Positions 9,221 through 17,670 of a stretch of DNA of 64,000 nucleotides are shown piece by piece. Each line of letters starts with the position of its first letter. Position 1 is the first letter of the stretch. The translations under genes and the position numbers were made by a program. The DNA is taken from NCBI RefSeq assembly GCF_900168685.1, contig NZ_FVZN01000014.1, positions 434,001 through 498,000 of the forward strand, in the 5' to 3' direction. Origin of the DNA: Solibacillus isronensis (GTDB lineage: Bacteria > Bacillota > Bacilli > Bacillales_A > Planococcaceae). Under the pieces are notes generated by a model. It did no database searches. It had not been told where the DNA came from and saw only the letters and a list, made by a program, of their open reading frames with translations.

Positions 9221-9985
9221 ATGGATTACTTAATTCAGAATGAAAATGGGATTCTAACATTTACGATTAATCGCGAAGAAAAAAGAAATGCTATAAACTA
9301 TGCGGTGATGGATGGTTTAAAGGAAGTTATTACATACATAAAAGAACATAATGATGTGCGTTTCTTAGTTATTACAGGTGCCGGTGAAAAATCATTTTGT
9401 TCGGGCGGGGACTTGTCAGAGTTTCATAGTTTGGAAACGGAAGAAGAAGCGTTTGGTATGCTGAGTAAAATGGGGAATATTCTATATGATTTAGCGACAT
9501 TGCCTGTACCGACAATTGCTTTAATAAATGGAACGGCTGTAGGAGGAGGTTGTGAAATTGCGACAGCTTGCGATTTCCGGCTGATTTCCTCACATGCAAA
9601 AGCCGGCTTCATCCAAGGAACGCTGGCGATTACGTCTGGATGGGGTGGAGGAACTTATTTGTTTGAGCGTGGGCTGCGCCATGACCGTGCATTAAAAATG
9701 CTCGTAGACGCAAAGCCATATGACGCGCAAACGTTATATGAGATCGGTTGGGCGATGCGTGTGTATATTGAAGGGACGAAAGAGCAGGCTCTTGCAGAAT
9801 TTATTGAGCATATGGCAAAGATCCATCCTTCTGTCCACCAGGCATATAAAGAAATTGAATTAAGAAAATGGCGTGAGCGCAATATGCACGAGCGAGTGAT
9901 GGAAGAAATCCGACTATGTGCAAAGCTGTGGGAATCCGAAGCTCACCATAAAGCAGTACAGAACTTCCTCGAGAAGAAAAAGTAA
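9221..9985 (+). CDS. Enoyl-CoA hydratase/isomerase-family protein, possible acyl-CoA decarboxylase
   Basis: 254 residues of the crotonase fold. Oxyanion-hole and CoA-binding blocks are clear: FCSGGDLSEF (59-68) and NGTAVGGGCEIA. Glu112 matches the first catalytic Glu of enoyl-CoA hydratase. At the second catalytic position the usual GQPE is replaced (FIQGT, about Gln132), so standard hydration is doubtful. The motif CDFRL followed by F-I-Q and SGWGGGT resembles ethylmalonyl-CoA decarboxylase (ECHDC1-type) or methylmalonyl-CoA decarboxylase, which have no second Glu. The nearby biotin carrier and carboxyltransferase make a repair or decarboxylation role plausible, but this is inference. It is monocistronic, with its own promoter and terminator. 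Confidence 0.75.
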   Translation: MDYLIQNENGILTFTINREEKRNAINYAVMDGLKEVITYIKEHNDVRFLVITGAGEKSFCSGGDLSEFHSLETEEEAFGMLSKMGNILYDLATLPVPTIALINGTAVGGGCEIATACDFRLISSHAKAGFIQGTLAITSGWGGGTYLFERGLRHDRALKMLVDAKPYDAQTLYEIGWAMRVYIEGTKEQALAEFIEHMAKIHPSVHQAYKEIELRKWRERNMHERVMEEIRLCAKLWESEAHHKAVQNFLEKKK

Positions 9986-10139
9986 TCCGTTAACAGATTG
10001 CTTGGTTAATAATTTATATGAAGTCCGTTGTTTGGAATGGCGGAAGATGGAGTGAATGCTAAAATTGTCACGTCCTGTGATAATGCATTCGTGACAAACA
10101 TCATGTTGGCCTCTGACCCGCAATAAAAATTAATTCCCC

Positions 10140-10178
10140 TAGTTACGATGAAAACTATTTTTCTCGTAACTTTTTTTG
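10140..10178 (+). terminator. Probable terminator in the gap before the YlbO-like gene
   Basis: A 7-8-bp stem (AGTTACGA / TCGTAACT) with an AT-rich loop of ~14 bases and seven T. Moderate strength. Confidence 0.6.
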
Positions 10179-10185
10179 TTTTTAA

Positions 10186-10213
10186 GTCTATTTTGTTCAT
10201 CATGGCATATAGT
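10186..10213 (+). promoter_or_regulatory. Sigma-E-like promoter for the YlbO-like gene
   Basis: GTCTATTTT followed after about 12-13 bp by CATATAGT resembles the sigma-E -35/-10 pair (core ATATT and CATACANT). B. subtilis ylbO (gerR) is sigma-E dependent. The match is imperfect. Confidence 0.35.
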
Positions 10214-10239
10214 AGTAAAAAATATGAGGTGGTGCAACT

Positions 10240-10626
10240 GTGGAGCAAAAAAGAAGGAAAGATCAATGGACAATTGCAGACGATGAAAAGTTAGCTGAAA
10301 TTGTGATTCAAACAGTTCAAAACGGACGTACACAACTAGAAGCTTTTGAGCAGGCAGCACAAGAATTAAACCGGACGAAGCAAGCTTGCGGCTTTCGCTG
10401 GAATAAAACATTGCGAGCGCAGTATGGACAGGTTTTGAACAGCGTCAGAAAGCGCCCGAAACAGTTAATGCGCAGTCACTTAAAGTTGGCGTTATCTAGT
10501 TTTGAAGAATTGACAGAAGCATATAACGAACTAGAAATGAAATATTCGGAATTGCAATCAGAGTACGACAAAATTACGAAGTGGTTACATCAAGGTGTTG
10601 CCTTAACAAAAGGGAAACCGAGTTAA
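10240..10626 (+). CDS. ylbO: RsfA/GerR (YlbO)-family sporulation regulator
   Basis: 128 residues. The N-terminal half is a Myb/SANT-like helix-turn-helix: WTIADDEKLAEIVI, FEQAAQELNRTKQACGFRWN. The C-terminal part is a predicted coiled coil (about 85-115, rich in E, L and K). Paralogues in B. subtilis are RsfA (a sigma-F-dependent prespore regulator) and GerR/YlbO (a mother-cell regulator of sigma-E and sigma-K genes). The position after yceD-rpmF matches ylbO. The start is GTG 10240 with GAGGTGGT seven bases upstream. It stands alone between terminator-like sequence and the promoter of the next operon. Confidence 0.85.
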   Translation: MEQKRRKDQWTIADDEKLAEIVIQTVQNGRTQLEAFEQAAQELNRTKQACGFRWNKTLRAQYGQVLNSVRKRPKQLMRSHLKLALSSFEELTEAYNELEMKYSELQSEYDKITKWLHQGVALTKGKPS

Positions 10627-10674
10627 AGAAAAACGAACTATAAATAGAAATAAAATAATTTTTCGAGAAAATAA

Positions 10675-10703
10675 TTGTAATTAATTTTAAGGCTACTTAC
10701 AAT
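10675..10703 (+). promoter_or_regulatory. Sigma-A promoter for the biotin carrier-carboxyltransferase operon
   Basis: TTGTAA (10675-10680), 17-bp spacer, TACAAT (10698-10703), 57 bp before the start codon. Confidence 0.55.
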
Positions 10704-10760
10704 AGAAGTAGAAACATAGCGCGAGTAGCGCAAATATCTTCTAACAAGGGGGCCTTTTGC

Positions 10761-10973
10761 ATGGCAGAAGTAAAAGCACAGATGGCAGGGACAGTATTCG
10801 AGGTAAGTGTTAAAGAAGGGGACAGTGTGACAAAAGGGCAAACACTCATCATTTTGGAATCGATGAAAATGGAAATTCCACATGAGGCAGAAGCGGATGG
10901 AACAGTAGCAAAAATTACTGTTGCTGAAGGAGATTTTGTTGAAGAGAATGATATTTTAGTAGAATTAGCTTAA
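10761..10973 (+). CDS. Stand-alone biotin carboxyl carrier protein
   Basis: 70 residues, made up of just a biotinyl domain. The biotinylation motif ESMKMEIP is intact with Lys36 as the attachment site. It is the size of the small carriers such as B. subtilis YngHB, much shorter than AccB of acetyl-CoA carboxylase, which has a long N-terminus. It would carry CO2 on biotin between a biotin carboxylase and the carboxyltransferase encoded 17 bp downstream. No biotin carboxylase gene is nearby, so the partner must be encoded elsewhere. AAGGGGG gives the ribosome-binding site. Confidence 0.93.
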   Translation: MAEVKAQMAGTVFEVSVKEGDSVTKGQTLIILESMKMEIPHEAEADGTVAKITVAEGDFVEENDILVELA

Positions 10974-10990
10974 GTGATGGAGGAAAGATA

Positions 10991-12529
10991 ATGACACAGC
11001 CTACTTATAACGAACACTTACAGCAGAAAATAGAAGAAATATACGCAGGCGGGCAACCAAAATATCACGAAAAGTTAAAAGAAACGAATAAACTTTTTGT
11101 CCGTGATCGCTTGAAACAATTATTTGATGATGGAGTTTATGAGGAAGATGCCCGTTTTGCAAATTGTGAGGCCGGAGATTTGCCTGCAGATGGAGTTGTA
11201 ACAGCTATTGGGCAAATTGATGGGCAAACCGTTTGCGTTATGGCAAATGACTCTACTATCAAGGCTGGATCATGGGGTTCGCGAACAGTTGAAAAAATAA
11301 TCCGTATTCAAGAAACTGCGGAGAAGATGCAAGTGCCAATGCTATACTTAGTCGATTCTGCAGGGGCACGCATTACAGATCAGCTCGAAATGTTCCCTGG
11401 GCGACGCGGGGCAGGCCGTATTTTTCATAATCAAGTACGTATGAGCGGAATGATTCCTCAAATATGTATTTTATTCGGTCCATCTGCTGCAGGAGGAGCC
11501 TATATTCCGGCCTTTTGTGACATCGTTATAATGGTGGACGGAAATGCTTCAATGTACTTAGGATCACCGAGAATGGCTGAAAAAGTAATTGGTGAAAAGG
11601 TTTCACTCGAAGAAATGGGCGGAGCGCGTATGCACTGTACCGTTAGCGGCTGCGGAGATGTATTGGCTGCAAACGAGGAAGAGGCAATTCGCGAAGCGAG
11701 GCGTTATATCAGTTATTTCCCTGCAAACTTTGCGGAATTCCCGCCGATTGATGAAATAAAAGCACCGAAAAGCGGGAGAACACTGGAAGAGATTATTCCG
11801 GAAAATCAAAATGCGCCATTTGATATGTATGAATGTATCGAACAGCTGATTGATGAAGACAGCTTCTTTGAAATTAAAAAGCTTTTCGCTTCTGAACTGA
11901 TAACAGGGCTAGCCCGCATCGATGGGCAAGTAGTAGGGATTATCGCCAATCAGCCGAAAGTAAAAGGCGGCGTATTGTTTATCGATTCTGCCGACAAAGC
12001 AGCGAAGTTCATAACGCTTTGTGATGCATTCTCGATTCCGCTGTTATTTTTAGCGGATGTACCGGGCTTTATGATCGGTACAAAAGTAGAGAAGGCGGGC
12101 ATTATACGACATGGGGCAAAATTTATATCGGCGATGAGTTCAGCGACAGTGCCGAAAATTTCGGTTATCGTTCGTAAAGCTTATGGAGCTGGTCTTTATG
12201 CGATGTGCGGACCGGCATTTGAACCGGATGCAGTCATTGCATTGCCAACTGCCCAAATTGCGGTTATGGGTCCTGAAGCGGCTGTAAATGCTGTTTATTC
12301 AAATAAAATCGAGGCGATTGAAGATCCGAAAGAGCGAATGCAGTTTGTCAAACAAAAAATCGAAGAATATAAGGAAGAGATCGATTTATACAAATTGGCT
12401 TCTGAAATGGTAATTGATGATATTGTCGCACCAAATCAACTGCGACATACATTAATTCAACGCTTTAATTACTATAATTCGAAACAAATTGTCTTACCAT
12501 ATCGAAAACATCCGGTATATCCAGTATAA
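10991..12529 (+). CDS. Acyl-CoA carboxylase carboxyltransferase (beta) subunit
   Basis: 512 residues with the two crotonase-like lobes of the carboxyltransferase family. This family includes propionyl-CoA, methylcrotonyl-CoA and related enzymes such as B. subtilis YngE, as well as decarboxylase alpha subunits. Visible blocks are the N-terminal acyl-CoA site (GPSAAGGAYIPA), the glycine-rich carboxybiotin site in the second lobe (LADVPGFMIGTKVEKAGIIRHGAK) and the AYGAGLYAMCG loop. It would move CO2 from carboxybiotin to an acyl-CoA. Substrate specificity cannot be read with confidence; the YngE-like length and order suggest a branched-chain or propionyl-type substrate. It is cotranscribed with the biotin carrier. 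Confidence 0.88.
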   Translation: MTQPTYNEHLQQKIEEIYAGGQPKYHEKLKETNKLFVRDRLKQLFDDGVYEEDARFANCEAGDLPADGVVTAIGQIDGQTVCVMANDSTIKAGSWGSRTVEKIIRIQETAEKMQVPMLYLVDSAGARITDQLEMFPGRRGAGRIFHNQVRMSGMIPQICILFGPSAAGGAYIPAFCDIVIMVDGNASMYLGSPRMAEKVIGEKVSLEEMGGARMHCTVSGCGDVLAANEEEAIREARRYISYFPANFAEFPPIDEIKAPKSGRTLEEIIPENQNAPFDMYECIEQLIDEDSFFEIKKLFASELITGLARIDGQVVGIIANQPKVKGGVLFIDSADKAAKFITLCDAFSIPLLFLADVPGFMIGTKVEKAGIIRHGAKFISAMSSATVPKISVIVRKAYGAGLYAMCGPAFEPDAVIALPTAQIAVMGPEAAVNAVYSNKIEAIEDPKERMQFVKQKIEEYKEEIDLYKLASEMVIDDIVAPNQLRHTLIQRFNYYNSKQIVLPYRKHPVYPV

Positions 12530-12540
12530 TAAATTTAGCT

Positions 12541-12570
12541 AAAGGTCTGTCTTGAAGGCAGACCTTTTTA
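12541..12570 (+). terminator. Intrinsic terminator after the carboxyltransferase gene
   Basis: A 9-bp stem (AAAGGTCTG / CAGACCTTT) with a 9-base loop and a short T run. Confidence 0.8.
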
Positions 12571-12598
12571 ATTCGAAATAAATTTGAGGTATAATATA

Positions 12599-13492
12599 AT
12601 GCGAATTGAAATCATTGGGGCAGGTGCAGTTGGTTTATTAGTAGCAAGCTATTTTGCTGAAAAGAATATGGATGTGTATATTGTCGGGAAACCTGCAGAA
12701 AAAACAGTATTTAAAAACATCCATATTGCTAGGACAAACTTGAATCAATCTGTTACGACCGTCAACGTTAAATATATTTCGGCACTTTCAAATGAAGCGA
12801 ATTTAATCATTGTAGCTGTAAAATATGGACAACTTCATGAAGTGTATGCAAGTATGGAGCGTGTAAAGGAATCTATTCCATTATTATTTTTGCAAAATGG
12901 CTTAGCACATTATGAGGAAGCACTTGCATTAAATAAAGCCCATATTGCATTTAGTTCGATTCAATTCGGGGCTCTTAAACTGTCGCAGTATCATGTCGCC
13001 CATAAAGGGGAAGGTGTGATGAAAGTTGCTGTAGCAAAGGGAGATCGCAGCAAGTTTGATTTCCTGAACGAACTTTCATCGTCAGGACTGCCGATTGTAT
13101 TTGAACAGAATGCCGAAACGATGCTGATGGAGAAAGCGCTGCTGAATTGTTTTATCAATCCGTTAACCGCGATTTTGCAAGTGAAAAATGGGCAGCTAAT
13201 TACACAGAGCTATACTTTGCAATTATTGAATAATTTATATAACGAACTCATGACGGCATTTCCGCAATTTAAAGAATCGTTCCACTTTGAACAAGTTGTT
13301 GCACTTTGTGAAAGGACAGCAGAAAATACATCTTCTATGCTGGCGGATCGTCTCGCAAACCGCAAAACCGAAATTGATACTATAGCTGGAACGATTTTGA
13401 AAAAAGCGGAGCAAAATGAGAAAGAATTACCTGTGTTACAAACACTTTATCATCTAGTGAAAGCATTTGAAGAGAGCGGTGAACAACTGTGA
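12599..13492 (+). CDS. panE: 2-dehydropantoate 2-reductase (ketopantoate reductase, YlbQ-like)
   Basis: 297 residues from ATG 12599, with GAGGT nine bases upstream. PanE/ApbA reductases use NADPH to reduce ketopantoate to pantoate for pantothenate and CoA synthesis. The Rossmann motif GAGAVG (7-12) is present, and the catalytic Lys region EKALLNCFINPLTAI follows the family pattern. B. subtilis carries ylbQ at the same place. As several bacilli have more than one ApbA-type reductase and IlvC can substitute, the physiological substrate is probable rather than certain. It overlaps the next gene by four bases and ends the pantoate part of an apparent panE-DUF3397 pair. Confidence 0.85.
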   Translation: MRIEIIGAGAVGLLVASYFAEKNMDVYIVGKPAEKTVFKNIHIARTNLNQSVTTVNVKYISALSNEANLIIVAVKYGQLHEVYASMERVKESIPLLFLQNGLAHYEEALALNKAHIAFSSIQFGALKLSQYHVAHKGEGVMKVAVAKGDRSKFDFLNELSSSGLPIVFEQNAETMLMEKALLNCFINPLTAILQVKNGQLITQSYTLQLLNNLYNELMTAFPQFKESFHFEQVVALCERTAENTSSMLADRLANRKTEIDTIAGTILKKAEQNEKELPVLQTLYHLVKAFEESGEQL

Positions 13493-13884
13493 TATTATTT
13501 TTTCAATATTTAGTGGCAACAATTATTGTATGTCCGATTATTGCTTTTATCACTGTGCTGCTCCTATGCCGTAAGCTTCGAATAAAAAAACATAAAGCGA
13601 TTGGCTTGGCAGCGGATATTACAACATTTCTTTTGTTTTTTTCGATACCAATTGCGTTACAAGGACTATGGAATATTGGTATATTAATGCCGATGCTAAT
13701 TGTCGTACTCGTAATTGCGATTGTTTTTACATATTTTGATTGGCGAACGAAAAAAGAAATTGAAGTAAAGCCACTACTGAAAAAAGTTTGGCGCTTTTAC
13801 TTTTTATTGTTCAGCATCACTTATTTTATAATTTGGATTGTTGGAATTACCCATTCAGTTATGATGTTTATGATGGTTGATTAG
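13489..13884 (+). CDS. DUF3397-family membrane protein
   Basis: 131 residues with four hydrophobic segments (about 3-27, 41-61, 64-82, 104-127) separated by short basic loops. This is the DUF3397 family found next to bshC in Bacillales; the function is unknown. The GTG start overlaps the panE stop codon, so the two genes are translationally coupled. A 109-bp gap separates it from bshC. Confidence 0.75.
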   Translation: MILFFQYLVATIIVCPIIAFITVLLLCRKLRIKKHKAIGLAADITTFLLFFSIPIALQGLWNIGILMPMLIVVLVIAIVFTYFDWRTKKEIEVKPLLKKVWRFYFLLFSITYFIIWIVGITHSVMMFMMVD

Positions 13885-13993
13885 GTGGCTAAACTTTTCT
13901 TTTACTGTAAACTAGTATCCGGAGAAAAATAAAGCAACGCAGTGATAAAAGTAATTTTCAAAATTGAGTAAAGAGAAGTAGAGGAGAATTTTC

Positions 13994-15610
13994 ATGGAGC
14001 TAGAACAAATAAATTCACCAGTAACGAATAAGCTATTAGCGGACTATTGGTCGGGGAATGCCGATATCCATTCGTTTTTTGAATATAAATATAATGAGGG
14101 AGCTTTTGATCAACGATTTGCGTATTTAAAAAATCGTACGTATCGTTCAAAAGAGCTGGCTCAAGTTATACGCAGTTATATGGAACAGTATGGCATCTCG
14201 GAAAAAACGGCGCATCATATAGATGAGCTTGAGCAAGGTGCTGTAGTTGTAGTAGGTGGTCAGCAAGCTGGTTTGCTGACAGGTCCTCTCTATTCTGTTC
14301 ATAAAGCGATTACGGTTATTCTGCTGGCAGAACAACAAAGAAAAATATTAAATGCACCGGTCGTACCAATGTTTTGGATCGCGGGTGAAGATCACGATAT
14401 AGAAGAGATTAATCATACGTATACAATGGCAAACGGCGAAGTGAAAAAACGTGGTTACAGTGAACGTTCTAAGCTGAAGAAAATGGCCTCGACTACAGAA
14501 TTAAATAAAGAAGCACTACAGCAGTTTATTTTAAATGTATTTAAAGATTTTGGGGAAACCGAACATACAGCAGACTTACTGAATAGTGTTTTAAATCATG
14601 CAGAAAATAGTGAAACATTTACTGATTTCTTTACGCTGCTGATGAATGATTTATTTAAAAAGCACGGTTTATTAATGTTGGATGCAACTTATGGGCCGTT
14701 CAGACAATATGAAAAAAACTATTTTGTCCAATTGATTGAAAAGAACGAATCGATCGCAACAGGTGTTGTAGCGCAGGAAAGAAAGCTTGCAGAAAAAGGT
14801 TATGCAATGCCGATCGAAGCTACGGAGCAAAATGCGAATTTATTTTATATTAAAGAAGGCGAACGTTTTCTGCTAGAGCGCAGTGGGGGCCAATTTAAAA
14901 ATGGGTCAGCACATGCAAATTTTTCAAAAGAGGAATTAGTTGCTATTGCGAATGAGTCTCCTGAAAGTTTAAGCAATAATGTTGTTACCCGACCGTTAAT
15001 GCAGGAAATGGCACTCCCGGTACTAGCATTTGTAGGGGGGCCCGGTGAACTTGCTTATTGGGCAACTTTAAAGCCTGCATTTGATACGCTGCAGCTGCAA
15101 ATGCCGATATTTGCGCCAAGGCTCAGCATTACGCTTGTTACGCGTCAAGTTGATGCATTACTGGAACAAAAAGAGCTGTCTGTAACGGATGTGCTGACAG
15201 GTAAGGTCGATGAACATTTAGCGCAATTTGTGGAAAGTGTGAAAGATGAACAAGTAACGCGCGCAATTGAGCAGATGCAAAAACAGATGGAAGAGCAGTA
15301 TGAACAACTGACGAGCTATCTGCAGCATGGTAACTATCATGTAGAAGATTTATTGGAGAAGAATAAAAATTACCATGAACGTCAATTCCAATATTTACGC
15401 TCGAAACTGGAACAGCAAAATATAGAAAAGCATGAAGTTGCAATTCGCCAATACAAAACGATCCAGTCGCTATTATATCCAAATGATAGTTACCAGGAGC
15501 GCTTGTACAACCCTTATTTATTTCTAAATACCTATGGGGGAAAGCTGATTGATGATTTATTGGAGTTACCTATGAGTATTTCCATGAAACACCAACTTAT
15601 TACCTTATAA
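13994..15610 (+). CDS. bshC: BshC, bacillithiol synthase (cysteine-adding)
   Basis: 538 residues, the normal size (B. subtilis YllA). BshC is thought to add cysteine to GlcN-malate, the last step in making the low-molecular-weight thiol bacillithiol. Visible blocks are VVGGQQAGLLTGPLY (nucleotide-fold start), FWIAGEDHDIEEINH, and a long C-terminal helical coiled coil (about 395-490) that mediates dimerisation in the known structure. The start has AGAGGAGA upstream. As in B. subtilis, it lies directly before mraZ. bshA and bshB are not in the window. Confidence 0.95.
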   Translation: MELEQINSPVTNKLLADYWSGNADIHSFFEYKYNEGAFDQRFAYLKNRTYRSKELAQVIRSYMEQYGISEKTAHHIDELEQGAVVVVGGQQAGLLTGPLYSVHKAITVILLAEQQRKILNAPVVPMFWIAGEDHDIEEINHTYTMANGEVKKRGYSERSKLKKMASTTELNKEALQQFILNVFKDFGETEHTADLLNSVLNHAENSETFTDFFTLLMNDLFKKHGLLMLDATYGPFRQYEKNYFVQLIEKNESIATGVVAQERKLAEKGYAMPIEATEQNANLFYIKEGERFLLERSGGQFKNGSAHANFSKEELVAIANESPESLSNNVVTRPLMQEMALPVLAFVGGPGELAYWATLKPAFDTLQLQMPIFAPRLSITLVTRQVDALLEQKELSVTDVLTGKVDEHLAQFVESVKDEQVTRAIEQMQKQMEEQYEQLTSYLQHGNYHVEDLLEKNKNYHERQFQYLRSKLEQQNIEKHEVAIRQYKTIQSLLYPNDSYQERLYNPYLFLNTYGGKLIDDLLELPMSISMKHQLITL

Positions 15611-15615
15611 AAAAC

Positions 15616-15650
15616 AAGAGTTATCTCATACGCAGATAACTCTTTTTTGT
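15616..15650 (+). terminator. Intrinsic terminator after bshC
   Basis: An 11-bp stem (AAGAGTTATCT / AGATAACTCTT), 7-base loop and six T. Confidence 0.9.
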
Positions 15651-15732
15651 GTCTTTTGGCACCGAACGTATGTGTGAGAATATGCTCATTTACGTAATTT
15701 CGATTTATTGTTATGAGAAGCAAGGAATTTGG

Positions 15733-15777
15733 TGGTAGAAAGTGGGGGGATGTGGTACATTATTTATTAAAGTGGGG
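15733..15777 (+). promoter_or_regulatory. MraZ operator: TGGKN boxes on a 10-bp period
   Basis: TGGTA at 15733, TGGGG at 15743, TGGTA at 15753 and TGGGG at 15773 lie in one 10-bp register (15763 is empty) just before mraZ. MraZ is known to bind tandem TGGGN-type repeats separated by five bases in its own promoter, so this is a probable autoregulatory operator for the dcw operon. Confidence 0.7.
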
Positions 15778-15785
15778 TGAGTAGC

Positions 15786-16217
15786 ATGTTCATGGGAGAA
15801 TATCAACATTCTATTGATGCAAAAGGCCGCATGATTGTCCCTGCAAAGTTTCGAGAATCACTTGGAGAACACTTTGTAATAACTCGCGGGCTAGATCAAT
15901 GCATTTTTGGATATCCTATGGATGAATGGCGAAAACTCGAAGATAAATTAAAGGATTTACCGATGACCAAAAAAGATGCACGTGCATTTGCGCGATTCTT
16001 CTTTTCTGGTGCTACAGAAGTAGAAGTGGACAAGCAGGGCCGAATTAATATTCCATCTACACTGATTGGATACGCTAATCTTGAAAAAGAATGCGTGATA
16101 TTAGGTGTATCGAGCAAAATTGAAATTTGGGCGAAAGAATCTTGGCAGCAATACTTCGAGCAATCGGCAGAATCATTTGATGAAATCGCAGAAAATCTGA
16201 TTGGCTTTGATTTTTAA
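15786..16217 (+). CDS. mraZ: MraZ transcriptional regulator
   Basis: 143 residues from ATG 15786, giving the conserved [15 protein letters not shown] start; an upstream GTG at 15777 would overlap the operator and ribosome-binding sequence. Two SpoVT/AbrB-like domains are present, each with the DxKGR or DKQGR signature (residues ~11-16 and ~85-90). MraZ forms ring oligomers and represses its own dcw operon by binding the TGGGN repeats seen upstream. It is the first gene of the cluster, 118 bp before rsmH. Confidence 0.97.
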   Translation: MFMGEYQHSIDAKGRMIVPAKFRESLGEHFVITRGLDQCIFGYPMDEWRKLEDKLKDLPMTKKDARAFARFFFSGATEVEVDKQGRINIPSTLIGYANLEKECVILGVSSKIEIWAKESWQQYFEQSAESFDEIAENLIGFDF

Positions 16218-16335
16218 AAAGTAGAAGTTGAAAAATTTAAACCATAGTCACTATTACAGAACCGACATGAACTTTTAATCCGGGTGTAATAGTGCCGACA
16301 CGTAATTGAATTAATATTAAGAGGTGCTTCAAACA

Positions 16336-17286
16336 ATGTTCGATCATACAACCGTATTATTGAAAGAAACTGTTGATGGGTTGAACATCAATCCGGATGG
16401 TATTTATGTTGACTGCACATTAGGTGGTGCAGGTCATAGTGAGTACCTTGTACAACAATTATCAGAAAAAGGCCGTTTAATTTGCTTTGACCAGGATACA
16501 ACGGCTATTGAAAACGCAAAAGTACGATTAGCCGATTATTTAGATCGTGTTATATTCGTACACTCAAATTTCCGCTATTTAAAAGAAGAATTACACAAAC
16601 TGAACATTCATCAAATAGATGGAATTTTATATGATTTAGGTGTTTCATCACCACAACTTGATACACCTGAACGCGGATTTAGTTACCATCATGATGCACC
16701 GCTCGATATGCGAATGGATCAGACTGCTGAACTGAGCGCATATCATGTTGTGAATGAATGGTCATACGAAAATCTTGTTCGTATTTTCTTCCGTTACGGA
16801 GAAGAAAAATTTTCTAAACAAGTTGCGCGCAAAATTGAACAAGCCCGTGAAATTGCTCCTGTTGAAACGACGGGTCAATTAGTAGAGCTTATAAAAGATG
16901 GTATTCCAGCCCCAGCACGTCGCAAAGGTGGACATCCTGCAAAGCGAATCTTCCAGGCTATTCGAATTGCTGTAAATGATGAATTAGGTGCAGCGGAAGA
17001 TTCTTTAGTAGATGCAATCGATTTATTGAAAATTGGTGGTCGTATAAGTGTGATTACATTCCACTCATTAGAAGACCGCTTAACAAAAACACTATTTAAA
17101 GAGGCTTCATCATTGCCGGATTTACCGCCAGGATTACCGGTTATTCCAGAGCATATGAAACCAGTACTTAAATTAGTGACAAGAAAACCGATTTTACCAT
17201 CAGACGAGGAGTTAGCTGCGAATAATCGTTCACGTTCAGCAAAATTGCGCATCGCTGAAAAAATTAACGATAAAGGACGTGGGTAA
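16336..17286 (+). CDS. rsmH: RsmH (MraW), 16S rRNA cytosine1402-N4 methyltransferase
   Basis: 316 residues from ATG 16336 with GAGGTG nine bases upstream. RsmH adds a methyl group to N4 of C1402 in 16S rRNA, fine-tuning the P site. The start [11 protein letters not shown], the SAM loop [11 protein letters not shown], the [14 protein letters not shown] block and the C-terminal ISFHSLED-like sequence ([11 protein letters not shown]) are all intact. It sits in its conserved place between mraZ and ftsL, with only three bases before ftsL. Confidence 0.97.
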   Translation: MFDHTTVLLKETVDGLNINPDGIYVDCTLGGAGHSEYLVQQLSEKGRLICFDQDTTAIENAKVRLADYLDRVIFVHSNFRYLKEELHKLNIHQIDGILYDLGVSSPQLDTPERGFSYHHDAPLDMRMDQTAELSAYHVVNEWSYENLVRIFFRYGEEKFSKQVARKIEQAREIAPVETTGQLVELIKDGIPAPARRKGGHPAKRIFQAIRIAVNDELGAAEDSLVDAIDLLKIGGRISVITFHSLEDRLTKTLFKEASSLPDLPPGLPVIPEHMKPVLKLVTRKPILPSDEELAANNRSRSAKLRIAEKINDKGRG

Positions 17287-17289
17287 AAA

Positions 17290-17670
17290 ATGGCAGTAAG
17301 AGCAAGACAAACTTATATACAACAGCAGCCAGAACTACCTCAACATCAGCAGCAGGAACAAAGACTACCGGTCCAGCCGAAAAAACGCAAACCAAAGTAT
17401 TTTTCGGCACAGGAAAAGTTTTTGTTCCTAGTATTTGCAATCGTAGTAGCATCTTTCGCTATTTCCATATTACATACTCAAGGAGAAATCCAAACGCTCA
17501 GTATGGAAATCCAAAAAATCGAACGCGACATAACTGAAGTCAATAATAATAATACAGATTTAAAAGTACAAGTAAGTGAACGCTCCACTCACCAACGTAT
17601 TTGGGAAAAAGCGAAAGAACTCGGATTAACACTAAATGAGAAAAATGTGAAAGTAGTGCCGGGAGAATGA
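17290..17670 (+). CDS. ftsL: Cell division protein FtsL
   Basis: 126 residues. A cytoplasmic Gln/Lys-rich N-terminus (1-42) is followed by one membrane helix (about 45-62) and an extracellular leucine-zipper coiled coil (about 65-105). FtsL forms a complex with DivIC and DivIB that activates PBP2B/FtsW septal wall synthesis. Sequence conservation is low in this family; size, topology and position between rsmH and pbpB make the call. The stop overlaps the pbpB start by four bases. Confidence 0.92.
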   Translation: MAVRARQTYIQQQPELPQHQQQEQRLPVQPKKRKPKYFSAQEKFLFLVFAIVVASFAISILHTQGEIQTLSMEIQKIERDITEVNNNNTDLKVQVSERSTHQRIWEKAKELGLTLNEKNVKVVPGE

